64,000 nucleotides of DNA from WHSW01 sp963705955. Its GTDB lineage: Bacteria; Actinomycetota; Thermoleophilia; Solirubrobacterales; 70-9. Under the pieces are notes generated by a model. It was not told the DNA's origin, ran no database searches, and worked only from the letters and a program-made list of their open reading frames with translations. Below are positions 35,597-44,381 of this stretch, piece after piece (the stretch's first letter is position 1; each line of letters opens with the position of its first letter). Location: positions 1,054,001 to 1,118,000 of the forward strand of contig CAVPLH010000006.1 of the NCBI GenBank assembly GCA_963705955.1. The letters run 5' to 3'. The translations under genes were made by a program, and so were the position numbers.

Positions 35597-35937
35597 ATGC
35601 TTACGACGAGGATCTCGCCAACCGGATCCGCGAGCTGATCGCCTCCGAGGACGGCTACACCGAGCAGAAGATGTTCGGCGGCATCGGCTTCGTGATCGAC
35701 GGCCACATGGCGGTGGGGGTCAAGCGGCGAGGGTGCCTGATGCTCCACTGCTCCAAGGAGGAGACCGAGGCTCTCCTCGCCAAGCCCGGTGCGCGACCGT
35801 TTGAGATGCGCGGACGCGAGATGAAGGGCTGGCTTCGAGCTGATGCCGAGTCGATCTCCACGAAGCGAGCGCTCGAGCCCTGGGCTGTGCAGAGCGTCGC
35901 TCTCGCCCGCGCGTCGCCGCCGAAGGAGAAGAAGTGA
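35597..35937 (+). CDS. TfoX N-terminal-domain protein, start codon apparently damaged
   Basis: The conserved part reads AYDEDLANRIRELIASEDGY, EQKMFGGIGFVIDGHMAVGV, LMLHCSKEETEALL and RGREMKGWLRAD, matching TfoX_N proteins of about 110 residues. Homologues start MAYDEDLA. Here CACGATGCTTACGAC lacks one G after ATG (35597-35599); ATGGCTTACGAC would give exactly MAYDED. In the sequence as given, the nearest in-frame ATG is at 35578. TfoX_N proteins have unknown molecular roles outside competence control. The end overlaps the methyltransferase start by 4 bases (35934-35937). Confidence 0.8.
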
Positions 35938-36682
35938 GCTTGAGCGATGCCGATGCCTACGACCGGTTCATGGGCCGCTACTCGAGGCCGCTGGCGGTGC
36001 CCTTCGCCGATTTCGCCGGACTCCCGCTCGACGGCCGGGTCCTCGACGTCGGATGCGGCCCCGGTCCGCTGACCGCGGAGCTCGCCCGGAGGGCCAGGCC
36101 GGGACGGGTCACGGCGGTCGACCCGTCCGAGGAATTCGTCGCGGCCCTACGCGGCCGCCATCCCGGAGTCCAGGTCATCCGCGCGCCGGCTGAGGATCTG
36201 CCGTTCGAAGGAGGCTGCTTCGATGCGACGCTCGCCCAGCTCGTGGTCAACGTCATGGACGATCCGGTCGCAGGCCTGCGAGATGGCGAGGGTGACGCGG
36301 GACGGCGGCGTCGTCGCCGCATGCGTGTGGGACTTCACCGACGGCGGCCCCATCGGTCCGTTCTGGGATGCCGCCCAAGCGCTCGATCCTGAGGTCGAGA
36401 CTGGGTCGTCTGCCCCGGCAGCAGGGCCGGCCACCTGGCCGACCTCTTTCGCGCGGCCGGAATCGGCGACATCGTCGACAGCGCCGTCGCGGTGGACGTC
36501 GAGCACGCCACGTTCGAGGACTGGTGGGAGCCGTTCACGCTCGGCGTCGCCCCGTGGGTGCGCACGTCGCCGGCCTCGAGCCCGATCGGCGCACGGCATT
36601 GCGCGAGCTCTGCAGGGAGAGGCTGCCGGAGCCACCGTTCGTAGTCTCGGCGAAGGCCTGGGTGGCACGCGGCGCGGCTTGA
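35934..36682 (+). CDS. Type-11 SAM-dependent methyltransferase, broken by about three frameshifts
   Basis: The first frame carries DAYDRFMGRYSRPLAVPF, the SAM motif VLDVGCGPGPLTAELARRA, VTAVDPSEEFV and APAEDLPFEGGCFDATLAQL. The second carries EMARVTRDGGVVAACVWDF and GPIGPFWDAAQALDPEV. A third gives GHLADLFRAAGIGDIVDSAV and FEDWWEPFTLGVAP, and the last AHVAGLEPDRRTALRELC, PPFVVSAKAWVARG. The breaks are near 36285, 36405 and 36545. Joined, it is an ordinary methyltransferase of about 248 residues with unknown substrate. Coupled to the TfoX gene. Confidence 0.78.
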
Positions 36683-36718
36683 CGCCTAGGCCGGGCGCCG
36701 GAAGCGACCGCTCTCTGT

Positions 36719-38611
36719 TCAAGTCGCCGCGACACGCGCCCGGGCGCCGGCTGCGCGGACCGCGTCGGACAACGTGCCGATGTCGTACGCGCCGTAGTGG
36801 CGGCGGCCGTTGATGAAGAAGGTCGGCGTCCCGGAGACGCCGCTCAGATCGGCGCCGTCGACGTCGTCGGCGATCCGGTTGGCGCCGCGGCGCTCGCGCA
36901 CGTGCTCGGAGAAGCGGTCCAGGTCGAGGCCCAGCTCCTCGGCGTAGCGGACCAGGTCGCGGCCTTCGAGCGCGCCCTGGTGTCCGAGGAGCTTGTCGTG
37001 CATCTCCCAGAAGGCGCCTTGATCGGAGGCGGCCTCCGCCGCCTCGGCCGCCAGCTGGGCGTGGCGATGGACGTCGTTGAGCGGCAGGTGGCGCCAGACG
37101 TAGCGGATGTCGGTGAAGTCGCCGAGGAGCTCGCGTACGACGGGTTCCGCGCGCCCGCAGTAGGGGCACTCGAAGTCGCCGTACTCGACCACGGTCACCG
37201 CCGCGTCGCGAGGGCCCCGGATGTGATCGCGCTCGGGATCGACGTCGTCGGCGAGGTCGGTCAGCAGATCGGGAGTGCCGAGCAGGACACGATCGCGCCG
37301 TCGCTCCGGGAGCAGGTCGGTGCCGCGGAACGTCAGCCAGGTGAGAAGCGAAGCTCCGGCGGCGGCGCCGAGGATGCCGAGCTTCGCCTCCTCGAGATCG
37401 GGTCCCGCGAACGCGAGGCTCGCGATCAACAGCGCCACGGTGAAACCGATCCCGGCGATCGTTCCGCCTCCGGCGACGGCCGCCCAGCCGACCGGGGGGC
37501 GGATCCGTCCGCGGCTCGCCCAGCTCACGAGCCACGACATCCCGACGATCCCGACGGGTTTGCCGACCACGTAGCCGACCAGGATCCCGAGCGTGATCGG
37601 TGACGCGATCGCTCGATCGAGGAACGCGCCGTTGATCGCGATTCCGGCGTTGGCGAGCGCGAACAGTGGAACGATCACATAGCTCGTCCACGGGTGGAAC
37701 ATCTGCTCGAGCCGCTCGTTCGGCGAGATCGCCGATCTGAGCCCCTGGCGCGCCGAACGCTCGAGCTCAGGCGTCGGTTGCTCGCGAAAGCGGCGGAACC
37801 GCTCGACCGCCTGATCGAGGTCCGACCGGGCCGCCGGGTACGCGTAGGTCAGCAGGCCCATCGCCAGCCCGACGATCACCGGCTCGACCCCCGACTCGAG
37901 CAGCGCGACCCAGATCGCGACACCGAGAACGAGATAGACCGCGCCAACGCGGATCCGCAACGCGCGGACGACGAGGGTGACTGCGAACAGCGCCGCGGCG
38001 ACCAGCAGGGCCGAGGCCGTGACGCTCTCGGTGTAGACCGTGGCGATCACGGCGAGGGCGAGAAGGTCGTCGACGACGACCACGGTGAGGATGAACGCCC
38101 GGAGGCGATCGGGAACCCGGCGCCCGAAGAGCGCCAGCAGCCCGAGCGCGAACGCGGTGTCCGTCGACATCGCGATTCCCCAGCCGTGAGCCGAGGGGTG
38201 ACCGGCGTTGAAGGCGAGGTAGATCGCGACCGCCACCGCCATCCCGCCGACCGCCGAAAGCAGCGGCAGCGCGAACCGGCGGCGCTCCCTGAGCTCGCCG
38301 AGGTCGAACTCGCGCCGCGCCTCGAGACCGACGACGAAGAAGAAGAACGTCATCAGCCCGCTGTTGACCCAATGGCGCAGGTCGAGCTCGACCCCGGCGT
38401 CGCCGAGATTGATCGACAGCTTCGTGTCCCAGACCCCGTCGTAGGACGATGCGTCGATGTTGACCCACGCGAGGGCCGCGATCGTTGCCGCCAGCAGCAC
38501 CGCCGCTCCGCCGGTCTCGGTGCGCAGGAACTCGCGCAGCGGCGTCGGCACGTTGCGAACCCAAGCCGTCCGCCTCGAGAATCCTCCGTCGGTGGTCGCC
38601 GGCGTGCTCAC
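36719..38611 (-). CDS. nhaA: NhaA Na+/H+ antiporter fused to a DsbA-like thioredoxin domain
   Basis: A 630-residue protein from the GTG at 38611. Residues 1-400 are NhaA with 11-12 helices, including LMTFFFFVVGLEARREFDLG, the STDTAFALGLLALFG segment, VVVVDDLLALAVIA (the ion-binding Asp pair), and GTIAGIGFTVALLIASLAF. Residues 440-630 are a DsbA-type domain with the active site FECPYCGRAEPVV (C-x2-C), the cis-Pro region SGVSGTPTFFING and KLLGHQGALEG. The fusion recurs in actinobacteria. If the thioredoxin domain faces outside it could act in disulfide chemistry; its link to sodium export is unknown. Confidence 0.9.
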   Translation of the reverse strand: MSTPATTDGGFSRRTAWVRNVPTPLREFLRTETGGAAVLLAATIAALAWVNIDASSYDGVWDTKLSINLGDAGVELDLRHWVNSGLMTFFFFVVGLEARREFDLGELRERRRFALPLLSAVGGMAVAVAIYLAFNAGHPSAHGWGIAMSTDTAFALGLLALFGRRVPDRLRAFILTVVVVDDLLALAVIATVYTESVTASALLVAAALFAVTLVVRALRIRVGAVYLVLGVAIWVALLESGVEPVIVGLAMGLLTYAYPAARSDLDQAVERFRRFREQPTPELERSARQGLRSAISPNERLEQMFHPWTSYVIVPLFALANAGIAINGAFLDRAIASPITLGILVGYVVGKPVGIVGMSWLVSWASRGRIRPPVGWAAVAGGGTIAGIGFTVALLIASLAFAGPDLEEAKLGILGAAAGASLLTWLTFRGTDLLPERRRDRVLLGTPDLLTDLADDVDPERDHIRGPRDAAVTVVEYGDFECPYCGRAEPVVRELLGDFTDIRYVWRHLPLNDVHRHAQLAAEAAEAASDQGAFWEMHDKLLGHQGALEGRDLVRYAEELGLDLDRFSEHVRERRGANRIADDVDGADLSGVSGTPTFFINGRRHYGAYDIGTLSDAVRAAGARARVAAT

Positions 38612-38799
38612 GCGGTACCGGCGCCCTCTGCGCCGGGCGTTTCGTTGGCGCGGAGCGAGTCGGAAGCCATCAGCGTAGGTCGAGGACGTTAGCCGCCGTG
38701 GCCGCGGCACACGAGCCGGCCGACCAACGAGACGGTCACCTCTCAGCCGGTCACGGGCTGCGCGGTCGAGCGTGTCGCGAGGCGTCGGCCCGCCGGCGC

Positions 38800-38805
38800 T
38801 ATCGT
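38800..38805 (+). promoter_or_regulatory. -10 box TATCGT for leaderless DUF2630 gene
   Basis: TATCGT, a 7-base spacer (CCCCCGC), then the GTG at 38813. No ribosome binding site is present. Confidence 0.5.
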
Positions 38806-38812
38806 CCCCCGC

Positions 38813-39055
38813 GTGGACGATGTCGGCCTTCGGGCCCAGATCGAGCAGTTGGTCGCCGAGGAACAGCGGCTCCTCGAAGCCGGCGAGGGCCAAGGGCCGG
38901 ACGACGCGCGACACGCGCGGCTGGCCGAGCTGAAGACGGAGCTCGATCGGTGCTGGGACCTGCTGCGCCAGCGTGAGGCGCGCGAGGAGTTCGGGCTCGA
39001 TCCCGATGACGCCTCGGTCCGCGACACCGACACGGTCGAGGGCTACGAGCAGTAG
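38813..39055 (+). CDS. DUF2630 family protein
   Basis: An 80-residue, highly charged helical protein: LRAQIEQLVAEEQRLLEAGE, then ARLAELKTELDRCWDLLRQR and EFGLDPDDASVR, the diagnostic core of DUF2630. It is predicted as a helical hairpin or coiled coil. The function is unknown; the family is nearly confined to actinobacteria. The start is GTG. Divergent from nhaA. Confidence 0.87.
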   Translation: MDDVGLRAQIEQLVAEEQRLLEAGEGQGPDDARHARLAELKTELDRCWDLLRQREAREEFGLDPDDASVRDTDTVEGYEQ

Positions 39056-39110
39056 CCCTGAGCCTCGGTCGGCGGCCTTGACGCGGGCCCCGACCGGAAG
39101 CCCGTTTACA

Positions 39111-39761
39111 TCAACCCGCAGACGATCGCGTTCTCGTTCGAGCCGTCTGAGTCGTTGTCCTCCGGAGCCAGTCGGCGACCGCGGCGCCGACCGCCTCCAG
39201 GTCCGATTTCAGGCCGTGGTCGCCCGCCACCCTGACCACGGTGCGGTCCGAACCGGCCGGGGGCATCCCGAACCGGTCACGCTCGCCCTGGACGACCAGC
39301 ACGGGGACCGTCACCGCGTCGAGCTCGGCGAGGCGGCTCGGCGTCGGCGCTCCGGAGCGGCGCTGCGGCGGCTGGAGCGGGAACGCGAGGCAGACCACCC
39401 CGACCGCCCCGGTCGCCTCCACGGTCCGACAGGCCACCCGCGCGCCGATCGACCGTCCCCCGACCACGAGCGGCAGGCCGCGGAGCTCGGCGGCGACGAG
39501 GTTCTCGATCACGGCGGTCCAGGCGGCGTCGAGGCGCGGCGCCGCAGCGGGGGAGCGCTTCCCGGCGACGCGGTAGGGCTGCTCGACGAGGGCGACGCTG
39601 AACCCCTCGGCGACCGCGGCCTCGGTCGCCGCGACGAGGTCCGGCGCGCCCACCCCTCCGGCGGCTCCGTGGCCGAGTACCAAGGCACCGCTCGGCTGAT
39701 CGGCGAGGTGCAGGTGGGCGTTCGCCTGTCCGCTCGGGGTCGCGACCTCGCGCACTGTCAT
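39111..39761 (-). CDS. Alpha/beta hydrolase of the KANL3/Tex30 (dienelactone hydrolase-like) group
   Basis: A 216-residue hydrolase: ALVLGHGAAGGVGAPDL for the oxyanion loop, VVGGRSIGARVACRTVE for the nucleophile elbow G-x-S-x-G, VLVVQGERDRFG for the acid residue and VAGDHGLK for the catalytic His. The C-terminal tail after WLRRTTTQ is low complexity. The substrate is unknown. The gene is followed by the glycosyltransferase on the same strand. Confidence 0.85.
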   Translation of the reverse strand: MTVREVATPSGQANAHLHLADQPSGALVLGHGAAGGVGAPDLVAATEAAVAEGFSVALVEQPYRVAGKRSPAAAPRLDAAWTAVIENLVAAELRGLPLVVGGRSIGARVACRTVEATGAVGVVCLAFPLQPPQRRSGAPTPSRLAELDAVTVPVLVVQGERDRFGMPPAGSDRTVVRVAGDHGLKSDLEAVGAAVADWLRRTTTQTARTRTRSSAG

Positions 39762-39824
39762 CGCTCGGATACTGGCACCGTCGCGCGGTTCGGGTCGGCG
39801 AGGAATCCGTCCGGGTCGCGGCGA

Positions 39825-40846
39825 TCAGCCGGCTGCCCGTTCGAGCACCGCCGCCATCCGCGCCGCCTGGACCCGGACGTCCTGCTTCTGCGCCGCCTGA
39901 CGGGCGTCGCGGTTCGGGGACGGCATCGCCACCGCGAGCTCCAGGGCGCGCGCCAGCCCGTCGGCGTCGAGCGGGTCGGCGAGCACCCCGGCGCGATCGG
40001 TCACGAACTCCGGCGGGCCGCCGCACGTCGTCGCGACGACCGTCCGCTCCATCGCCATCCCCTCGAGCGTCGCCTGGCCGAACGGCTCGACCAGCGACGG
40101 CTGGCAGAGGACGTCCGATGCGGCGATCCAGGGCACGACCTCGTCCTGTGCGACCCGTCCGGTGACGAGCACGTTCGCCCGCCCTTCGAGCGCCCCTCGA
40201 AGCTCACCGTCGCCGACGAACGCCAGCCGGCCGCCGCCGAGCCGCGCCGAACGCCTCGGCGAGCCGGACGACGTTCTTGCGCTCGATCAGCGAGCCGACG
40301 CAGACGAGCGCCGGGCCCTCGCCGTCCCAGCCGAGCTCGGCCCGGGCCTCGGCGGCCGGACGAGGGGTGAACGCGTCGAGGTCGACGCCGCAGTTCGCGA
40401 CCACGAGCTTCGGCGCTGCGGCGGGGATCCGACTCGTGAGGCGGTCCGCCAGCCAGCGCGAGTTCGCGATCATCGCCGCAGCCCGACCCACGACCCCGCG
40501 GGTGGCGCCCGCCACCCCCCTGACCCGATCGAGGTTCGCGACGTCCTGGCCGTGCGCCATCACGACCAGCGGGGCCCGGGCCGCGGCCGCGGCGAGCGCC
40601 CCGGCCGCACCAGCCGGGAACAGGACGTGGGCGAAGACGACGTCGGGGCGTGAACGCCGGGCCGCTCAGAACAGCATCCGCGGACAACCGCGCGTACTTG
40701 GTGCGGGACCGACGCCGGTGATCGATCGCGACGACGTCGACCTCGTTGCCGAGCGCCTCGAGCTCACGAGTCAGGGGGACGAGGAAGCTGCCGAGGTCGG
40801 GCGCGGTCGGGCCCGGCCACATCTGGGTGACGAAGAGGATGCGCAT
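39825..40846 (-). CDS. GT4-type glycosyltransferase, with two or more frameshifts
   Basis: The first frame (from 40846) gives MRILFVTQMWPGPTAPDLGS and LTRELEALGNEVDVVAIDHR. The second gives VMAHGQDVANLDRV, ANSRWLADRL, VVANCGVDLDAFTPR and ALVCVGSLIERKNVVRLAEA. The third gives NVLVTGRVAQDEVVPWIAAS, SLVEPFGQATLEGMAMERTV and PPEFVTDRAGVLADP, including the donor-binding E-x7-E. Breaks lie near 40660 and 40245. Joined length is about 339 residues, normal for GT-B retaining enzymes that build surface glycans or glycolipids. GATAAT lies 8 bases before the ATG. Confidence 0.82.
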
Positions 40847-40880
40847 GGCGAGGGATTATCGAGGCGAGGCGTTGGGGTGG

Positions 40881-40916
40881 CTGCCAGCTGCGAGCTGCGA
40901 GCTGCGCAGCTGGCAG
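40881..40916. repeat. Palindromic dispersed repeat (copy 2), between divergent genes
   Basis: CTGCCAGCTGC (40881-40891) and its exact reverse complement GCAGCTGGCAG (40906-40916) flank a 14-base centre made of further GAGCTGC units. The region shares a 16-mer with the repeat inside alaS near 2700. It lies 35 bases from the start of the glycosyltransferase and 27 bases before the -10 box of the dipeptidase. It is REP-like in size and symmetry. Confidence 0.7.
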
Positions 40917-40942
40917 CTGGCAGGGGGGCAGTCGGGCTGACA

Positions 40943-40948
40943 TATAGT
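40943..40948 (+). promoter_or_regulatory. -10 box TATAGT for leaderless dipeptidase gene
   Basis: TATAGT, an 8-base spacer (CCGCCGAC), then GTG at 40957. It is the best match to the -10 consensus in this set. Confidence 0.55.
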
Positions 40949-40956
40949 CCGCCGAC

Positions 40957-43117
40957 GTGCGGCGATCACGGTGCGGGCGACGGTCGATCCTCGGAAGCCT
41001 CTGCGGCGAAGCTGCCCGGTGCTGCCCTTGCGGCAATCGCGTTCCTGAGCCTGCCGGCGAGCGGATCCGCGGGCGCGCTATCCGGCCCGGGCGAGCGCGC
41101 GACGGGCGAGCGCTCGCCCGGCGCGATTCGCGATCGTTTCGCGCTTGCAAACCGCTGCTTCGCGATCGCCTCGCGTGGCAACGGCGACTTCGTCGCGATC
41201 GCCGGGGCCGACGGCTATCGCGCCGACGCCCACCACAAGGCGGATGCCGCGGCGTTCTTCCTCAAGCCGACCGGCCTCGGCACCTACCTGATCTCCGACC
41301 AGGACGGTCAGCTGATCAGCATCGGCGCCCGCCCGCACCCCCGCGACCGCCGCGGCGACGTCGGACGCTCGGACACGCCCAACAAGCAAGCCGAGTGGGC
41401 GCCGACCCGGACCTCCAAGGCCGGCTTCGCCGTCGCGTCCACGATCGACGGCCGCCGCCTTTCGGTGGGGCCGGGCGGCGGCGCGCTGATCCTCAGCGCG
41501 CCTGGAAGCGCCGGGCGGCCCGAGCGTTTCGCGTTCGTGCCGAACCGGGGCTGTCGGCGCTACCCCGAGGCCGCGGCGGGCGCGGTCGGGAAGCCGTTCG
41601 CGGGCACGAACGCCGACGGCACGGTCTTCGGCTTCGCGGACATGCATCTCCACATCACCGCCGAGATGCGCGCCGGCGGCCGGGTGATCGGCGGGGAGCC
41701 GTTCAACCGTTTCGGCATCACCCGGGCGCTGGGCGACGATGCACGCGATCACGGTGCCGACGGGAGCCTCGACGTGACCGGGAACCTGCTCCGCACCGGG
41801 CTGCCGTTCGGCACCCATGACACCCACGGGTGGCCGACGTTCGCCGGCTGGCCGGTCAACGACACCAACACGCACACGCAGACGTACTACGGGTGGCTGA
41901 AGCGGGCCTGGAAGGCAGGGCTCCGGGTCGCGGTCGCCCAGACGGTCGAGGATGAGCCTCTGTGTCGCATCGAGCCGCTGAAGTCACACTCGTGCGACGA
42001 GTCCCACACGATCAAGCTCGAGATCCGGGAGCTGGAGGCGCTCCAGGACTACGTCGACGCGCAGAGCGGCGGCCCCGGCCGCGGCTGGTTCCGTCTCGTC
42101 TACGGCCCCGGGGAGGCCCGGCGGGTGATCGAGCAGGGCAAGCTCGCGGTCGTGATCGGGGTCGAGTCCTCGGACGTCCTCGGCTGCTCGGAGGGCGCGG
42201 GCTGCACCAGGGCTGACGTCGACCGCGGGATCGCCAAGCTCCGCCGGCTGGGCGTGCGCAGCCTGTTCGTCGCCCATTGGGTCGACAACGCGTTCGCGGG
42301 CGCCGCACTCGAGGGCGGCATCAAGGGGACGTTCATCAACGTCTTCGACGAGGTCGAGACCGGGCACTACTTCCGCACCGGACCGTGCCCCGACCCGAGC
42401 CAGGGTGAGGAGATCGACACCCTCGGCCCGCTGGAGATGCAGGTGCTCGGCGAGTTCTTCCCGGCGACCGCCGGGATCGAGCCGATGCCGACCTATCCGC
42501 CGGGACGGCAATGCAACGCCAAGGGGCTGACGAAGCTCGGCGCGTATCTGATCCGGAAGCTGATCGCCGCGCACATGCTGATCGAGGTCGACCACATGAG
42601 CGAGAAGGCGCGTGCCCGTGTGCTGGCGATCGCCGCCGCCCACCGCTATCCGCTGATCTCGAGCCACACGGGCACCGGCGGGGCATGGACGCCGTCGGAG
42701 CTGAAGCGCCTCTACGCGCTCGGCGGCCTCGCCGCGGCGACGCCCGACCCCGCCCCCGAGCTCGCCGACAAGATTCTCGGGTTCGGGCGCTACCGCAGCC
42801 CGAGGCACTACTTCGGCGTCGGCCTCGGCACGGACACGGGCGGTTTCTCCTCGCTGCCCGGCCCGCGAGCCGACGCGGGCGCGGATCCGCTCCACTACCC
42901 GTTCGAGTCCTACGACCGACGGGTCGAGTTCAACCGCCAGCGAAGCGGCGACCGCGTCTACGACCTGAACACCGACGGGGTCGCCCACTACGGGCTGTTC
43001 GCCGACCTGATCGCCGACATGCAGCGCACCGAGCGAGGTGAGGCCGCGGAGCGGACCCTGTTCCGGTCGGCAGAGGCGTACCTGCAGACGTGGCGGCTCG
43101 CGATCGATCCTCGCTGA
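40957..43117 (+). CDS. Secreted M19-like membrane dipeptidase/amidohydrolase, with a probable frameshift near 41010
   Basis: From GTG 40957 the first frame gives MRRSRCGRRSILGSL, a basic signal-peptide start. After a break near 41010 the main frame gives AALAAIAFLSLPASGSAGAL and the mature protein, about 719 residues in all. An N-terminal beta-trefoil-like region precedes the metallo-hydrolase with FADMHLHITAEM, AVVIGVESSDVLG, LFVAHWVDNAFAG, MLIEVDHMSEKARARVLAIA and YPLISSHTGTGG. The His/Glu set fits the renal dipeptidase (M19) or a related amidohydrolase family. The substrate is unknown. Upstream in-frame sequence lacks a start and conserved residues. Confidence 0.72.
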
Positions 43118-43139
43118 TCAGGATTCGCCCCGACCGGCT

Positions 43140-43439
43140 CTACCCGACGAGCTCGTCGAGCGCCTCCGCCGGCACCCGGGCGACGCTCATCTTCACCCGC
43201 GCCCCCTGAAACGGGACCGCCTCCGCCTCGAGCAGGCGGCGCTGGCGCGCGCCCTTGGCGAGCGATCCGTCGGCGTGGACGACACGCTGCCAGGGGACGT
43301 CGGGGTCGTCGCACTCGGCCAGCGTCCGCCCGGCGTGACGGGGCGCACCCGGACAGAGGTCGCCGTAGCTGGTCACGAAGCCGGGCGGCACGGCACGGAC
43401 GCGAGCCAGGATCTCCTCTGCGGGCAGCGATGCGGACAC
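43140..43439 (-). CDS. Alkyltransferase-like (ATL) DNA damage recognition protein
   Basis: A 99-residue MGMT-fold protein: ILARVRAVPPGFVTSYGDLC, APRHAGRTLAECDDPDVPWQ and RVVHADGSLAKGARQRRLL. The active-site Cys of MGMT (PCHRV) is Trp here (PWQRV), the defining trait of ATL proteins, which bind O6-alkylguanine and hand it to nucleotide excision repair. A true MGMT with PCHRV is encoded at 49.4 kb. The start is a GTG with CATACT 6 bases upstream. Confidence 0.88.
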   Translation of the reverse strand: MSASLPAEEILARVRAVPPGFVTSYGDLCPGAPRHAGRTLAECDDPDVPWQRVVHADGSLAKGARQRRLLEAEAVPFQGARVKMSVARVPAEALDELVG

Positions 43440-43479
43440 GGGCCGAGTATGAGCCGAAGTCGCGATCGCCGGGGGCGGA

Positions 43480-44286
43480 CTAGGCGGGAACCGGATCGCG
43501 AGACGCGCGGCGGCTGATCACGATGATCAGGATCACCCCGGCCGCGGTGACCGCCAGGCCGAAGATGGCGAACCCGATCCCGACCCAGATCAGCCAGCCG
43601 ACCTTCGCGCCGATGTCGGCGTCGACCGAGACGACGCGGGTAGCGCCGGCGTTCATCACCGCGATCGTCCAGTCCCCGCTCTCGGCGTCCCAGTCGACGA
43701 CCTGCTGGCCGGTGCCCGAGCTCTCGGCGACCCAGAAGCTCTGCGCGCCCGGCGGACCCGCCGGCGCCCGACCGGGGAATTGCTGGTAGACGGGGTCACC
43801 GTGGCGGAAATCGGTCAGCTCGCTGCGGCCGACACCGCCGAGGTAGCCGTCGATGTCCTCGGTGCGGGCGATGCCGACGAACAGCGGGCGCGGGTTGGTG
43901 CTCTCGGCCTTCACCCGCACGGTCCCGAGCAGATCCTCGGGGACCTGGTCGGCGACGTCGGCACCGAGGGTGATCTCGTCGGTCGTGATCGCGTACGCGT
44001 CGCTCATCAGCCGCTCGTTGCCCGTGGTGTAGAAGCCGTCGTCGTCGCGGGCGAAGGCGTGGGCGGCGATCAGGGCGAGGCCGCCGAGCAGCATCACGAA
44101 CCCGATCAGCGCCGCGAGGCTCGCGGCGATCATCCCGGCGACCCGCCCGCCGGTCCAGTTCGACTTCTGGCGGCCCGGCGGCGGTGGCGGTGGCGGCGCG
44201 GGCTGGTCCGGCTGCGCGGGCTGGTCCGGCTGCTGCTCGGGCTGCTCCCGCTTCTCGGGAGGGGGCGTGGACTCGGATCCGCTCAT
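43480..44286 (-). CDS. Two-helix membrane protein with a proline-rich N-terminus
   Basis: A 268-residue protein. Residues 1-45 are rich in Pro, Gln and Glu, then a helix at about 52-76 (MIAASLAALIGFVMLLGGLA), an extracytoplasmic domain of about 145 residues with ADQVPEDLLGTVRVKAEST, FVGIARTEDIDGYLGGVGRS and WDAESGDWTIAVMNAGATR, and a second helix near the end (WVGIGFAIFGLAVTAAGVIL). Similar proteins occur in streptomycetes without assigned function. The ATG overlaps the stop of a 32-residue frame upstream. Probably in one operon with the MMPL gene. Confidence 0.75.
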   Translation of the reverse strand: MSGSESTPPPEKREQPEQQPDQPAQPDQPAPPPPPPPGRQKSNWTGGRVAGMIAASLAALIGFVMLLGGLALIAAHAFARDDDGFYTTGNERLMSDAYAITTDEITLGADVADQVPEDLLGTVRVKAESTNPRPLFVGIARTEDIDGYLGGVGRSELTDFRHGDPVYQQFPGRAPAGPPGAQSFWVAESSGTGQQVVDWDAESGDWTIAVMNAGATRVVSVDADIGAKVGWLIWVGIGFAIFGLAVTAAGVILIIVISRRASRDPVPA

Positions 44287-44381
44287 CGGTAGCTCAGAAC
44301 CGTAACGATCGGGGCGGCGGCCATCGCCTCGAGCATCACGCCGAAGCGCTTCGTCGGGCCGGGGATCTCGATCTGCGACAT
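44283..44381 (-). CDS. Possible 32-residue small protein overlapping two genes
   Basis: MSQIEIPGPTKRFG then VMLEAMAAAPIVTVLSYR, ending at TGA 44283-44285, which overlaps the ATG of the next gene (ATGA). Its 5' part overlaps the end of the MMPL frame. The overlap suggests translational coupling, but there is no strong ribosome binding site and no recognised family. It could be spurious. Confidence 0.3.
   Translation of the reverse strand: MSQIEIPGPTKRFGVMLEAMAAAPIVTVLSYR

Noticed and set aside
37694..38692. A 332-residue plus-strand frame antisense to nhaA
   Set aside because: It mirrors the antiporter coding sequence and lacks a promoter, ribosome site or domain.
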